NCBI GenBank assembly: GCA_907163375.1 | Contig: CAJQUW010001420.1 | Span: 992,001-1,056,000 of the forward strand | Source: Prostheceraeus crozeri | Lineage: Eukaryota; Platyhelminthes; Polycladida; Euryleptidae | Length of the DNA stretch: 64,000 nt | Direction: 5' to 3' | Part shown: positions 45,680-58,018 of the stretch, one piece after another | Layout of the letters: each line of letters starts with the position of its first letter | How positions within the stretch are numbered: position 1 is the first letter of the stretch | Made by a program: the position numbers and the translations under genes | Notes under the pieces: model-generated | What the model was told of the DNA's origin: nothing | Database searches by the model: none | The model's input: only the letters and a program-made list of their open reading frames with translations

Positions 45680-46375
45680 TAGTGACCAGATTGAGATACA
45701 CCTGATTGAGATATATCCGGGAAATATTGCCCTTTACAATAATGAAGCGATGTGATAAGGGCTGAAGACTCTTATCAACCATGCCCCCGCAACGACACCT
45801 GTCTGGAACACAAGCGATGGCTCTTGCTCTGTAAGCAATCGTGATTTTGAAGGCAGTGGCTTCTGTGATATATCCGATTCGCCAGTTCAATTTTCAAATT
45901 GACCTCCACCCACTAAGCGGATCGGCAACTTTCGAGAAAATAAAAAAAATGTACTTGTATTTTCTATGCAAAACATAAAACGGTTCATTTATATTTTTGT
46001 GTAGCTTTCAGGAATATAGGAATGCATTTACTAATGAAATCATAGAATGATACAAACATAATGACCAACAAACCATGTACATGTGTATATGTAGGTAATT
46101 AATGCAAAAGGAAGTTTAGAGATAGTTATTTAGAGTTAGGCTGAGTCGTAAAAAACCGCGTTTTTTTAATTGAAAACGACTATGATAAATGACTATAAAT
46201 TGTTGTCAATAAGAAGGCGTAAAATGGCATTCAAATTGAGCAGATATCTACATAGTCGCATCGATTATTGCAGCAAATTCATCTATGATAAATTATTTAA
46301 ATTCTACATTGCAAGATTTCTAGCCACTTTGACAAGATCATCTCAATTGGCAATAGTATTGCCATTCAGCATGGA

Positions 46376-48113
46376 ATGTACGAAAGAAAAATGTATTTCT
46401 TAATTGAATCTCTCAGAATTTGCAACTATACAGCGACAAAAATCCAAACGATCCTAATGCAGTCCTGGCCAGATCAATCATTAAGTGTCAGAGGGATGCA
46501 AGAATTATGCAAAGAATTCAAAGAAGGAAACAGATGCACTTTCAGCCGAATCGATGGTAGTGGCAGAAATTACTCCGACGAAAGATAAAAAAGTAGAAGA
46601 AATCAAACGTTTGATTGATGATAACAACAGCTTGTCAACAAGAGCAATCAATGGCACAGAGAATCCTGAGCGAAAATCTGGAGAAGATGTGGATTCATAC
46701 TCGTTGGGTTCCCCAACAATTGACTCCATATAACAAGGCCGTCAGGTTTGAAAGGTGCCAAGATATGCTCGAACAACTGAAGTCGAGTTTAACAAGAAAG
46801 AATTTGATTACAATAGACGAGAAATGGATTTACCTGCGAAATATGAATCCACGCAATACTATCGGAAGCTGGGTTACTCCAAGTGGCGATTCTCCTCCTG
46901 TCAAAACTGCCAAAAGAACACCCATGGAATCAAAAGTCATATTTATCTTGTCACTATCACAGACAGGCCACCATTACTTTGAGATCTTGCGTCAATGCGA
47001 GACTATCAACTCCGAAAGATACGTGCAATTCCTAAGAAATCTGGAAAATCATCTGAAATAATTGCCTCAGCCCATATTGTTTCAAAACGTTCGACTGATT
47101 CAATACACACACGTACATGTACCTGCAATCACCACAAATTTCCTGATTGAAAAAAATGTACGGTTATTAAAGCAAGCACCCTACAGTCCTGACTGTAATT
47201 TATGCGATTGCTACACTTTCCCAAGACTGGAATCCGTAAGAAAAAGTGATTTCGTTGTTGTAAATGAAATCCATGACTTTTTGAATGAAGAACTTCCAAA
47301 ATTTACAGCACTTCAAATGGAAAAGGCATTGAAAGAACTGGAAGAGGACTTGGAAAGAGTTATTGCAGCCAGAGGTGACCCCTCACGAAAATTTTTCATG
47401 AGAACTCATGAAATTTAATGCGGATTCATGAGACTTTTATGAGAGCTCATGAGATTATTATGAGTCTCATGACATTCTCCGAAGAAAATATTTAACTCAC
47501 GATGTTCTCATGATGCTTTGATCGCGTTCATGAGAAAATTATGAGCATTTATGAGGTGTTCGTAAAAATTAGCTTATAAGTAGTAAGTTATGCATGCTAG
47601 CCGCGAAAGGAAATAACCATAAGAAAGCTTATTCAATGGATCCAGATCTTCAAGGTTAGTCTATAAAAGATAAAAATAAAAATATATAGGATGCGTCATG
47701 GCGATGTGCAACAGCATTTTCGAAATGATGCATATATAATTTGACTTTACAACTATCATTACTATGGAAGATGTTGAAAATAGACATATATACAATCACA
47801 GTTAAACATTAGATCATAATAAAAAGTGGTCTATTTTTGGAAATACTGAAATAGCTTTGTAAACATGGCGTGGCAATACTTTGGGGCAATGTGGTTAGGC
47901 CAAGAAACCTTTAATAACTATATGCGAGAAAAATAAATTCAGTAGTATGAAAAAGCAACTGTTAATTTATTAATGAGATTTTCATGAGAAAGCTCATGAA
48001 ATTTTATGAGATATTTCATGCGGAAACGTTACAAATCCGATTAAATTTCATGAGATATATATGAGTAAAAATCTCATAGAAAATCATGAGGAATTTTTGT
48101 GAGGGACTATGTT
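46376..48113 (+). pseudogene. mariner transposase
   Basis: The N-terminal frame (46376-46588) begins with a helix-turn-helix region (YTATKIQTILMQSWP). Later frames give RWVPQQLTPYNKAVRFERC, then LITIDEKWIYLRN with the first catalytic aspartate, GHHYFEILRQCETIN, and PYSPDCNLCDCYTFPRL. The last normally reads YSPDLAPCDYHLF and holds the third catalytic residue. The second aspartate block, usually QDNA, reads QNVRL. The C-terminal AARGD is followed, beyond the nested insertion, by Tyr-Val and TAG. About two frameshifts and one internal stop leave it inactive. Confidence 0.8.
47380..48104. mobile_element. 725-bp element rich in TCATGAG, nested in mariner
   Basis: Tips CCCTCACGAAAATT and AATTTTTGTGAGG flank an insertion that splits the last codons of the mariner transposase. 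GAC occurs at 47377-47379 and again at 48105-48107, consistent with a 3-bp duplication (two bases if the tips are one base longer). TCATGAG, TTATGAG and related words occur many times within about 170 bp of each end and rarely in the middle. Such subterminal arrays often bind a transposase. The superfamily is unclear. Confidence 0.7.
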
Positions 48114-48199
48114 TAGGGAATTCGTGAATTTTGAAATAGCTTTGTAATTGATAATAAAGATTTAAGGAAAAAACGCGGTTTTTTTACGACTCAACCTAG

Positions 48200-48808
48200 A
48201 AAATCAATATATCTAGGAAAATATCTCTTTACTTGCACAGAGATGGTCATGAAAACGGACCTTAAATTATGCCGAAATCAATCGATTGTGATACCCTTTC
48301 CAAATGTGTCTCACATCGACCCGCCATATATCAATATCGAGAACTTGTATTATCAGCTCTCAAATAAGCTATTCTAAAATTGTATAGTGCTATGTTTGGT
48401 GGACACATTTCAAAGCATGGAAATCGCTCAGTTTACAAAACGTAATTCTTCAATAAGAAAGCATGTGAGCATGAAATGAATCGGGCACGGCACACGAGCA
48501 TTTTCTGAGATTTCTTTTGAAATGCTGCTTCTGTGATATCATAAATTTGTCACAAAATGTCATATTCTCACTTTTTCATCAAACATTTTAGTGATTGGCA
48601 TCGTCAGAATCCTTGCGATGCATAGGGTAAAAACATGTAAGTCTTGTTCAAGCTGGCTCAATAATTCATTTTCAGCACTTTACATATTGCCGCTAATTAA
48701 AGTCAACAAACCACGAAATGTCAACGAAGATTCAAAACTCAAGTCGAGTAGAAAATTCGAAGAGAAGATTGAAAATAAGATATTAAATTGATTTGAGCAC
48801 CGCAACAC
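48200..48808. other. No recognised feature
   Basis: AT-rich sequence between the mariner and the PIF-like element. Confidence 0.45.
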
Positions 48809-48811
48809 TTA

Positions 48812-49549
48812 TAGTCCGGCAGCCAGAACGAGTTTCTGCAGGGAACGAGGCCGAAGATGAGACTTTCACAGATTGATGTACACCATATACCTACTACGAA
48901 TTCGCGCGTCTGCCGAGTTGTGGTGAGTTCCGCTTTCTCTTCACAACAGACAAGAAAAAAACAAATGTAAATCCAAAACGCAGATTGGCCAGTTTGCTAA
49001 AATAAATTTTGTATATTTTCTCTGATATTTTTCTTGAAAACTACGCGCAAGTCTAATGTTTTGACATGGAATGTCTTCAGTCATTTGGTTATTTTGCAGT
49101 GCTATTATCATGCATCTAATCGGCAATCTTATGTGAATATATGGTTGAATAGAAGTTGAATATGGATGCAGTTTTGTCAAAATGAATGTTTGTGTCTCGC
49201 CAAAGCGAATCGCCAAATCTACATGTGTTAGCTTACATGACAGGGGTGGGATATGACCTAAGAACATTCCAGTCAAGACATTCCAGTCAAAAATTGTACT
49301 TTCTGCGCTTCAGAGAAATTTTAAAAAATCAGAAGAAAGCCAATTAATGCAATCTGCTCCATTGGATGACATTTTTTCGCTTTGATCATAGTTGTGTTTG
49401 AGAGAACCCACCACAACTCGGCAGACGCCGACAACACACAGGGTATATGGTGTACATCATCTGTGAAGTAGGTATATGTGCTTCGTTCCCTGTGAATGTC
49501 TTCGTTCTGGCTGCGTTCCCTGCAGAAACTCGTTCTGGCTGCCGGACTA
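48812..49549. mobile_element. PIF/Harbinger-like foldback MITE, second copy
   Basis: Tips TAGTCCGGCAGCCAG and CTGGCTGCCGGACTA are flanked by TTA on both sides (48809-48811 and 49550-49552). The outer tip and the GCAGGGAACGAGG block match 24647-25397, but the arms are diverged and shorter, with a small internal duplication at the right end. The non-coding frames across it are arm sequence. Confidence 0.8.
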
Positions 49550-49564
49550 TTACATACATCTTGC

Positions 49565-49700
49565 TTATTACATACAGAGTTGGAAGCGGCCCGAGCCTTG
49601 GATGTACGGGCCAGACCGACTCGGCCTGGGCCTGGCTTGGGCCAGAAAAATTCGGGAAGTACGCGGGCCAGGCCTGAAATGTCTGGCACATGGGCTGATA
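49565..49700. repeat. GGGCC-rich repeat fragment
   Basis: A GC-rich island of GGGCC, CGGGCC and GGCCTGG words in AT-rich DNA immediately beyond the PIF-like element. A similar patch of CCGGGTCC and GGCCGG words lies at 50625-50690. Frames across it on both strands are composition-driven. Confidence 0.4.
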
Positions 49701-51131
49701 TATAAATAATGTATGAAGGTAATAACTTTTCCCTCAATTCAATCTCTTGAATTCTCTGAATCATTTTATTTGATGCCTTGGCGACATGACTGTTAAGCTA
49801 TTATATGAAAAAAACACCGGAATATGACGGAATAAGTCATAAATAAAAGAGTCAGTAGTCGCATGAATTTGTCAATTATCTGACAAACCACCTTCAAATT
49901 AAGTGACTCCTTAGTTCACGAATATATCTGAGGAAATTATGTAAGATGCGAAAGGCACAAGCCAGTACAGCATCATGGATCGTAAGGGAAAAAAGACTTT
50001 GCATATAAAAAGAATTGTTGGACAAATAACATGCTTTCTCGACCAGTTTGTTTACATAATAGAATGATCCTCTTCCATTGAAAGATAATCAATGTGCGCG
50101 GCGAAATCCTATGTAAGGAGTTTCATGCCTTCATCTGAGTTATTCATATCTTGAATATAATTAAGGATTTAAGTCTAGTGTCACTACACTAAACGCTGCA
50201 AGTGCGTTTTTTCAGATTGAAATGTGTCAACTGTATCACGTTGAGATGATGGCCGACTGTAGATCGACGATTTGCAAGTGAAATTTCTCTAGAATTTTGT
50301 TCACTAGAGTAGTCGAATCAATATTTATAGTCTAACTTTTGAAATTTCTTTGAACTCTTTCATTTTTCAAAAATGTATGTATGTCTTACGGGTTTTCGTC
50401 TTCCCTGCTTTAATGAACCTAAATATAGTTACAGGCAGCTATGCTAACTGATCCACAGTAATTACTTTGCTTACAGATAAAGTATTCAACAAAGTATTCA
50501 GATAAAGTAAAGCTTTCAATAATCAGTTTTCTATGGAATGATTTTCAAGACGATTACATTCAACTAACACAATCGATATTTTCATTAAGGATTGTTAGGT
50601 GCGCAAAACAATAAATTATGACACCCGGGACCAGAAAAAACATCCAGGCCGGGTCCTGTCGCTCCTGGCCGAAATAAGCGGCCGGTTCCAGTTCTACTTA
50701 CATCGGAAGGATTCGGAAGATGCCAGACACCAACATTTTTGATGAAAAAAGTGAAGAGTGACATTTTCAGCCAATAGAATCACGATTTTGTGATAGCAGA
50801 ACTCGACCAATTTCGATGAGCAATAGATCAAAAGAAATCTCAGAAGTGCTTATTGTCCTCATGATTCATTAGCATTCTCAAATGTTTTATGAAGAATTAC
50901 GATTTGCAAATTGAGCTTGTAATTGATTTTCACATTTTGATCCCTGTTCAGCAAACACAAAAACAAATACAAGTTTAGAATGACTTGAAAGCTGAGAATG
51001 TAGTCTCTCAATTCATGCATGGTGCTTCGACGTACAAAACGAATGAGTGTGAGAGGGCATGAGAATCGATTGTAGTTCGATATAATTTGGTTTGTCCGTT
51101 ATTAATGATCAATCAATTCCATCCAAGAAAT

Positions 51132-52788
51132 CAGGGATGTGGAGTAGGAGTCCCGGAGTCCTATCAGTTTTGCTGGAGTCGGAGTCATATCAAATGATAG
51201 GACTCCAGACTCCGGCCTACAACTAGACCCGAAATAATATAATACAAGCAAATCATTTATTCTCGTGCATAGCTGTCATTGTCTTGATGTCAACTTTCTC
51301 CGTCAAACAGAAGTATAGAGACAGCAGTGCATACAAAGCTTATAATAGTTGAGGGAATGAACCGTGATAGTGAAAAAATGGGTTGTCTTTTCACTCGGTG
51401 ATTTAGTAGAGAAGACAAGCAAGCCTTCCTAGTCAATCACACCTACGCACCAGAGGTCACATCGGAGACAAGAATGAAATGCTAGTTTGTTTGAGAACAT
51501 TGCATCTTACCCTCACGTTAATCGTGTGCGATGGCTCCTCTAAAGCGGATATTAATGATAATTTGACCACGAAAATGCTTAATTTTAAGCACTTTTCTAA
51601 CCATTTTGAAAAGAAGCTGTACCACTTTATTTAGTTAGAGACACCCTGTTAATAATGATATTTTGTTGAAAATGATCAAAATAGCCGATTTGTGTAATGC
51701 AACCGTTTTTATGAAACTGATATCATGAATTTTCAACACGTTGATTTTAGAAGTCAATTTTTCAAGGAGCCAAAATTTCGTATTTTTTATCTAGTTCTGC
51801 AACTAAAGCCGTCAAGGTGGATTAACTTTTAGGATTTTTTATTTGGGTAATGTTTGGTGATATCCCAAAGCGGCTAGCGCTCACAAGCAGTTGGAAGATG
51901 GAAATCTGCCTTTGAAGATAGGTACAAAGTTTTACTTCTCATATTTAACCAGCGACAGCGGCTACGAAATGTATTCAATTTTAATTGCGCTTACATATGT
52001 TTCTATGAACACACATTCCATCAATTTGTACTAATCCCAACGTCTTTAAAACACAATAATGTTGATATAAACATTTTTTCATTGAACAAAATATGTTAAA
52101 AATTAGCATAAAAGCATAAAAAGTCCCCCAAGTTTCTATAACCTCTTTCTTCTGATTTTTCATCGCATTTCACGTATTACAGTGCTATTCAATATTCATA
52201 GACTGTCAAATAAAAAAACCGTATAGCTTTTAAAAAATGACAATTTTCTGATATTTTCAAAAATATATTTTTGTTCAAAGTGATGTCAAACAAAAAGCAA
52301 GACTGATAAGAGAATTCCAAATTAGGACGTATTATACTTGAACGTAATGATTACAGTTGTGGAGTTGTCGGCTGGTTTTCTGTGTGATGAATACTAAATA
52401 ATATTCATTTTCTAAAAGTGTGAAAAGTGCTTAAAATTAAGCATTAATGCTTATAATTAAGCACTTGGTCAATTTATCATTAAAATCGAAAGTGCACTCA
52501 TATTTTTTGGAGAAGGATGGGGTTTTTCGTGCCTGATATGAGACTGGAGAAAAAGCGTGTGAATCATACATCAAGAAGCCGAGTCATGTGCATCCAACTT
52601 AAAGGGACATTTGATCAACTTTCATAAAAAATGATTGATAGTTGATGCAATGATCACTAAATATCGATTCAGGAAAGCCTATAATGATCTGTGATGTAGG
52701 CTACCAGTTAATGTTTCAAAAAACTAAACTTATATACTTGCCACCCGGAGTCGGAGTCCTATCAAAATGATAGGACTCCACATCCCTG
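51132..52788 (+). mobile_element. CAGGGATG hAT-like element, copy 1, with nested insertion
   Basis: The tips CAGGGATGTGGAG and CTCCACATCCCTG are inverted, and CAAGAAAT repeats perfectly on both sides (51124-51131 and 52789-52796). Just inside are GGAGTCGGAGTC and CTATCAAAATGATAGGACTCC palindromes. Without the 924-bp insertion at 51556-52479 the element is about 730 bp, the size of copy 2 (61895-62595). CAGGG tips and an 8-bp target are typical of hAT elements. There is no transposase gene. Confidence 0.85.
51556..52479. mobile_element. 924-bp TTAA-flanked element nested in copy 1
   Basis: Comparison with uninterrupted copy 2 fixes the insertion exactly. Tips TGATAATTTGACCA and TGGTCAATTTATCA are inverted, and TTAA occurs on both sides (51552-51555 and 52480-52483). 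Subterminal palindromes GCTTAATTTTAAGC and GCTTAAAATTAAGC lie near each end. TTAA is the piggyBac target, but the tips lack the usual CCC, so the superfamily is uncertain. A 60-codon frame inside is not convincing. Confidence 0.75.
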
Positions 52789-52799
52789 CAAGAAATCAT

Positions 52800-53790
52800 T
52801 TTAATAATCACAAGCATGAAATCTGTCATATCTGTCATGAATCTGTCAAATCTGTCAGCACCCTTTCAGAATACTAAATGCATGATGGAGCGCATTAAAT
52901 TCTAAGAACAAGAAAGGAAGCTTGGTCCTTTTTGTGATGCTAGAAACAAATTGAAGATGATAATCGATCAGCAATATATGCATTATTATAAATATTTATT
53001 ATCTATAATAATAATTAATATTATGAAATACATACAGAGTATATTCTTTTCTACGTCTACACTACTTGGAAATGAATTCCAGTCTAGCAATTGAGAAGAG
53101 CTGGCGAAACATGTTGTGCTAATAAATAATATACTTCAAAAATGAAAGCGACCTTTATATTTATTATTAACAATAGAAAGAACAGCTGTCGGGTTTATTT
53201 CTGACCGAGGTCGTTCGTAATATTATTTCCATTTTGCTATTGACACCACTGAACACAAGATTGAACTATCATTGAGGATCTTGTTTCCTGATTTTATTTG
53301 AGATGTCTGTTAAGTTCAATCTAAGTGGTGATGTGAAGGATCAGCAAAGTAAACTCTTAGCTGCAAAATGCATGTTGATCAACATAAATTAAAATTCGAA
53401 AAAATTAAAAAAATTATGAATATATTAAAATTCGTGTGGCAGCAAATTGATACATCCTAAATTACGCATCAAGGGACACTAATTGAATAACATAAGGATG
53501 GCATCAACTTGGCTGAATCGTAAATCGCCTTAAATTTTTGACTATCTGATTGAGATTATCCGATTCTTCGGGCGAGTGGTGTTCCAATTTGAAAATGAAG
53601 TTCCGAATTCTCGGATAAATGGAGTCCGATTGCCCACCTCTGAGAAATGTCCACTTCATACACCAGAATTTAAGTGAAGTTATTGCTGAAGAAGTGATTT
53701 CAATAACTTATAGTCAAATAATTGACTATTGAACAAGAGCAAAAAGCACTCGAACTTCTCCAATAAATATCTGCAAGAGCTGTCAATAGC
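52800..53790. other. No recognised gene
   Basis: AT-rich. Near 53095 the words AAGAGCTGGCGAAACATG resemble those near 42127 and Penelope 3' ends, and may be a small remnant. Confidence 0.4.
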
Positions 53791-53794
53791 CTCT

Positions 53795-54880
53795 CAAAGG
53801 CATAGAAATTAACACTACCATAGAAAGTCCTAGAATGGAAATTGCATGAAAATTATGGCACACGCCGGGGGAACTTAGTTGGGGCAAAAAGCGAATTGTA
53901 CGAGCTGGTTGCCTTGTTTTCTGGTTGGTATTTATATCTATCAAGCCAATTTGTCATCTGGATTGCTGCCACTTGTCTAAAGTTCATGTACACAGCAGCA
54001 ATAATGAATTTACAAAATACTGCAGCGACAGGATGACAAAGAGAGAAATCCTTTAAAACGTTCTGTACGCTCATCATTTTGGAATATCACTCCTATAATT
54101 TATCAAGAGTATAATCAGATAGATGTAGTAGGACTACAACTTGCAATGTTGATTTACAGAACCTGCATTACTCCAGCTTGAAATCAGTGGCCCAGAAATC
54201 TAAGAGCATCTCAGAAAAGGTTCTCCTGTTCACTATATTTGAGCAATTTTCAAAATCTTTGCATGCATTCGAATATCAGCTTCCAATATATCATTGCACT
54301 ATATTATATCACATGTGTCATTCAATGATTAATTGAAAAGTTCCAGCGACACTTCATTTATCTGAGTGATGATTGTAGGTAAAGAAGCAGCTGTCAATGT
54401 GTTCATTCCAGAAAGGCGGTGGGTTTCTTTTCTTATCCCTTTAAGGAGAAATTGTCCAATAATTAAAATTTCTAACTGTGAATTCTTGAGATGTTCTTTC
54501 AACCAGCACACCGACCACTTGCAATTATGACTCTGTGAACCAATTTTTTGATCGTGAGACCACTGAAAATTATTGAAAATGGGATGATAGGTTCACTGGT
54601 AGAAACAGTAGGCCTCATATTAGCCAATAGAATAGTGGGCTATTTCAAATGAAACAATGCCACCATCTCACTTAAAGTTCTCTTCAAGAAAATCCTGTAA
54701 TTTGCTGTCAACAACTCAAACAACTAACTTGACAAATAGTTTGACTATGATGCATAGTAGATCGAAGTGGATCTGCAAACCGTACATTTTCCCATGTGCT
54801 ATCATTATGTACATAAGCAAGATATCACATTTCCATTCTAGCGTGCTATTATCTACTTCTATGCTCAAAGTGGTCCTGAA
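53795..54880 (-). repeat. 1.1-kb dispersed repeat, copy 2
   Basis: An inverted, diverged copy of 20755-21865. On the minus strand a 74-residue frame (53853-54077) starts MMSVQNVLKDFSLCHPVAAV and ends APTKFPRRVP. It aligns with the corresponding stretch of copy 1 in the same frame. This is either the remains of an unrecognised transposon protein or chance. The second shared frame (54329-54511) also aligns but includes stops in both copies. Confidence 0.65.
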
Positions 54881-54884
54881 ACTC

Positions 54885-56380
54885 GGTTTGGATGAAACTG
54901 TACCAGGAAACCCTCGGAATTGATATTTCTAATCAACATCTAAATCGAATGCCACATCTAAAATTTTAGTAAATAGTCGATTGCCTCTTGTAAAAAGTGT
55001 AGGTAGGTACAACCCTTCTCTGACGAACTGTAAAAGGCAATGGATTTTCCGGCTAACATTTTAACAGAACCAAACGATTCGGATGCTTTTTAGAATATTC
55101 CCGGTGTCACAATTTTACTTCGATGCTCTAGTGGGATGGTCTTATCTAGACCTGCTTCTTGAATATTAGACAGAAAAATTTCTTATCTGCACTCCACGGT
55201 AAAATTATTGTCGAAATCGTTATTAATTTTTGTCATAACCCTTGAAACAACCACTCTGGATCGATGTCATAAGGTCTTCAGAAATCCTTGACTAGGAGAA
55301 TCGAACATGGAAAATGATTTGTAAACATGAAGTCGGTCTAGTTCAAATTTCACCATCTCTCTGTTGATTTAATCTCTAGAATATTCAGACAATTCATTGT
55401 TTGCTACTGATTGACTTCTAGAAAGTAATATAAATAAATATTTTCTATTTTTGTGCAAGAAAAATATTGTGAAAATTGCATCCACAAAAGGGGGAATGTC
55501 GCGTTAAAATAAGACTTTCCCATTATATTTCATAAGTGGCCGTAAACTAGAGATTTGGTAAGAATAGATATAGACCTACTGCTTTACTAGACCAAATTTT
55601 CGAATAACAAAGAGTAGGCCTAAATATAGGCTACATGGCAAATAGCGAATGGCAAATTTATATTAAATCAAAATATTGGCTCAATATATAAGTACAGCCT
55701 TGATGCTTAATAATTTGGATTGGTTACATTTAGGCTAATAATCTTTCGAGCGATTGAAAATAATGAAGATGTCTGAATGGAACTCACCATGACTTTCAGT
55801 ATTAAATGCAACTGTGAAATCAAAAGTACAGCACTAAACATGTTACTTTTAGTTAGGCCTCAGCCACACTGCGAACTTTTCCAAGCGTTTCCGAGCAAAG
55901 CGTTTTGCAGTAAATATAAAGTTATCATTACAGCAGCTGTAGACTTACCACATTGCGAGCAAAGCAAACCAGAGCGATTAATACCTTACGGACATACGTT
56001 TGCTCGATAAGCTCGGACGCTCGTGTTTGCTTTGCTTTCAGTGTGATTGAGGCCTTAGTCCTACTTATGCAGCATTATCATGCTTGTAAAGAAATCATAG
56101 AAACTAAATTCTGAAAATAATTAGTCTAATGACTTTATCAAGGATAACCACAGAATAAGATTGTTTAACCCTTTCAGTTTACTGGAAGTCAGGACTAATT
56201 AAAAAAAATGGCACATTCTGGAATTTAGTAGGTGGGCACAAAGGAAATCCTAATACCTTACGGAGATAGGAAAAACAGTCATGCGTTGCTTGCGGATTGC
56301 TGTGAATTCCTCCAAAATGCTTCGATTGCCACGATTCCTTCAGATTCGAAGAATTCTGATCATTGCGTACAAGTTTTCTC
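54885..56380. other. No recognised feature
   Basis: Mostly AT-rich. At 56167 TTAACCCTTTCAGT resembles a piggyBac-type tip, but no partner was found. Confidence 0.4.
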
Positions 56381-56384
56381 GTTA

Positions 56385-56640
56385 ATGTTGGCCCGTTAGA
56401 TTCTTTGTTTAAAAGTTGGCAGGCATGAGAATTTTAGTTTACTCCATGTCTTCGTAGGAGTTATCAATGAATGGCACTGTAACAGCGAAGTGCGACCAAA
56501 CGAAGAACTCGAAGTGTATAACACACGCCACTCACTCGCTGCTGTGTGAGGCTCACTGCATATTCAGTGACGACTTATTGTTTAACCGTAGATCATGTGT
56601 GCTGTGTGCCATTCATTTTATTATAGCATACACAGAATGG
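56385..56640 (+). repeat. Dispersed repeat, short copy
   Basis: Matches both ends of the repeat at 41500-42785: TTTGTTTAAAAGTTGGCAGGC, GGCACTGTAACAGCG, and ATTATAGCATACAC at the right. About 255 bp. Confidence 0.55.
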
Positions 56641-56984
56641 CTCTGCCCTTCCCTTAAACGACGACTAGGAGGAACGAGCAGTCTAATTCTGTGAGGATGA
56701 CCCTAATCTGACGGAAATGAGGTCAATATAACCCCATGTGTTTTACAAGTCACATGACTCTAAAACTACATAGCATATATAGGGCATATATATAGGCCTA
56801 TGTAGTTTACTCATTTAATGAATGCTTAACGCTAACAAAGCCATCAGAATAAATATTTTCCTCATGTCCATTATGTCACTCATATATAAGGAATCTCATA
56901 TGAGTGATTTCATAGACATAATGATAGTTAAGATGATTAAGAAAAAGCAGGTTCTCTCCCAATTTTTACGGCATTTTACTGAAT

Positions 56985-57330
56985 AAATAAAACAGCGAGT
57001 CACCCGACGCGTTTCTTCTATACACAGACAGCATCAAGGGTTAAATTGTCGCTGTACAAGTGAGTTCCTATACATAAATGTCTGTGAAAGCAGCTCATCT
57101 GGTCATCTCATGACGTCTGTCTACTTTTGCCATGTTCGTTGCAATATAGCGGGATTCAGCCACCCTAGTAGTAATCGCTGTAAGTTGTTGATCAATAATT
57201 TTGTAGTCGAAATTGTTAATGGTCATCACTTTATCACTTCGGGTCTTCATCGAATGTTCACTAAGCGCAGTTTGCGGTATATGAAGACCAGAAGAGTGCA
57301 CTCTGTTTAAAATAGATTGTTCCAATCAAT
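56985..57330 (-). mobile_element. Penelope-like element 4, nuclease end and 3' tail
   Basis: The minus-strand frame 57095-57325 includes QTALSEHSMKTRSDKVMTI and then RVAESRYIATNMAKVDRRH. This fits the last third of a Penelope GIY-YIG domain, whose family pattern is an SALAEH block, then an E in an R-rich helix. Downstream on the minus strand, TTGATGCTGTCTGTG and AGAAACGCGTCGGG near 57000-57045 resemble Penelope 3' ends. Only the end of the element is present. Confidence 0.5.
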
Positions 57331-57491
57331 GATTCAAGCTGATGAACTATAAATGACATAATGGGCGTGAACAAGTACTTTTATCTGATTTTTTGAAATT
57401 TGAAACAGTGATGATAATTATTTAATCACGCCCATTATGTCACTTATAGTTCATCAGCTTGAATCATTGATTGGAACAATTTATTTTAAAC
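57305..57491. repeat. 187-bp palindrome
   Basis: Arms of about 66 bp, beginning GTTTAAAATAGATTGTTCC and inverted at GGAACAATTTATTTTAAAC, are nearly perfect, around a 54-bp loop. It sits at the 5' edge of the Penelope-like remnant. It may be a MITE or an inverted duplication at the break. Confidence 0.65.
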
Positions 57492-57499
57492 GGAAGAAT

Positions 57500-58015
57500 G
57501 ATTCTCGCAGACAATTCTATAGATTCAAGATGTCAACAATTTCTTGATAAGCAAATCTTCGTCAACATGAAAATTCTATTCCATAATCACATTCATGTGC
57601 TTCATTCAAAATATCATTTATTCTAAAATGTCGGAAGATTCGCAGACTACTATGGCCAACGCTTTGTCCAATCAGCCTTGAATGAGGAATGGAAGTAATA
57701 ACTAGTTGACTGATGAATTCTCGAAAACTCCGATAAATCAGAAGACCAGTTTCTCTCGGAAATTACGGGAATTCTGTTGACCGCATGGACCTTCGTATGG
57801 ACACTCGCATGGGACTCCATATGGAATTATGAAGCTGTGGGGATTCAATCCCGAATAGGCTGCTTATTCGAGATTTGATTTGATTAGAAATAAATTTGAA
57901 TCGGCTCGGTAAGTAAAACAAAATTATGCATGCTACAATTTCTTTTCGTTTGATTTTTTGCTTCCTCTCGTACGTGACGATGAGAGATTTCAAAATCAAA
58001 ATTACAAAGTAATAG
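57500..58015. other. No recognised feature
   Basis: A 78-codon minus-strand frame at 57763-57999 is not recognised. Confidence 0.4.
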
Positions 58016-58018
58016 AAG

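Larger units (their letters stand above)
46139..48196 (+). mobile_element. mariner element with a nested insertion
   Basis: The terminal inverted repeats contain TGAGTCGTAAAAAA and CCGCGTTTTTT, flanked by TA at 46137-46138 and 48197-48198. Removing the 725-bp insertion at 47380-48104 leaves about 1.33 kb, the normal size for mariner. The transposase is present but broken by frameshifts and a stop. AATAAAG near 48160 may be its polyadenylation signal. Confidence 0.85.

Noticed and set aside
49386-49764. Several overlapping frames up to 147 codons
   Set aside because: They lie on both strands of a MITE arm and a GGGCC-rich patch, with no codon signal or domain.
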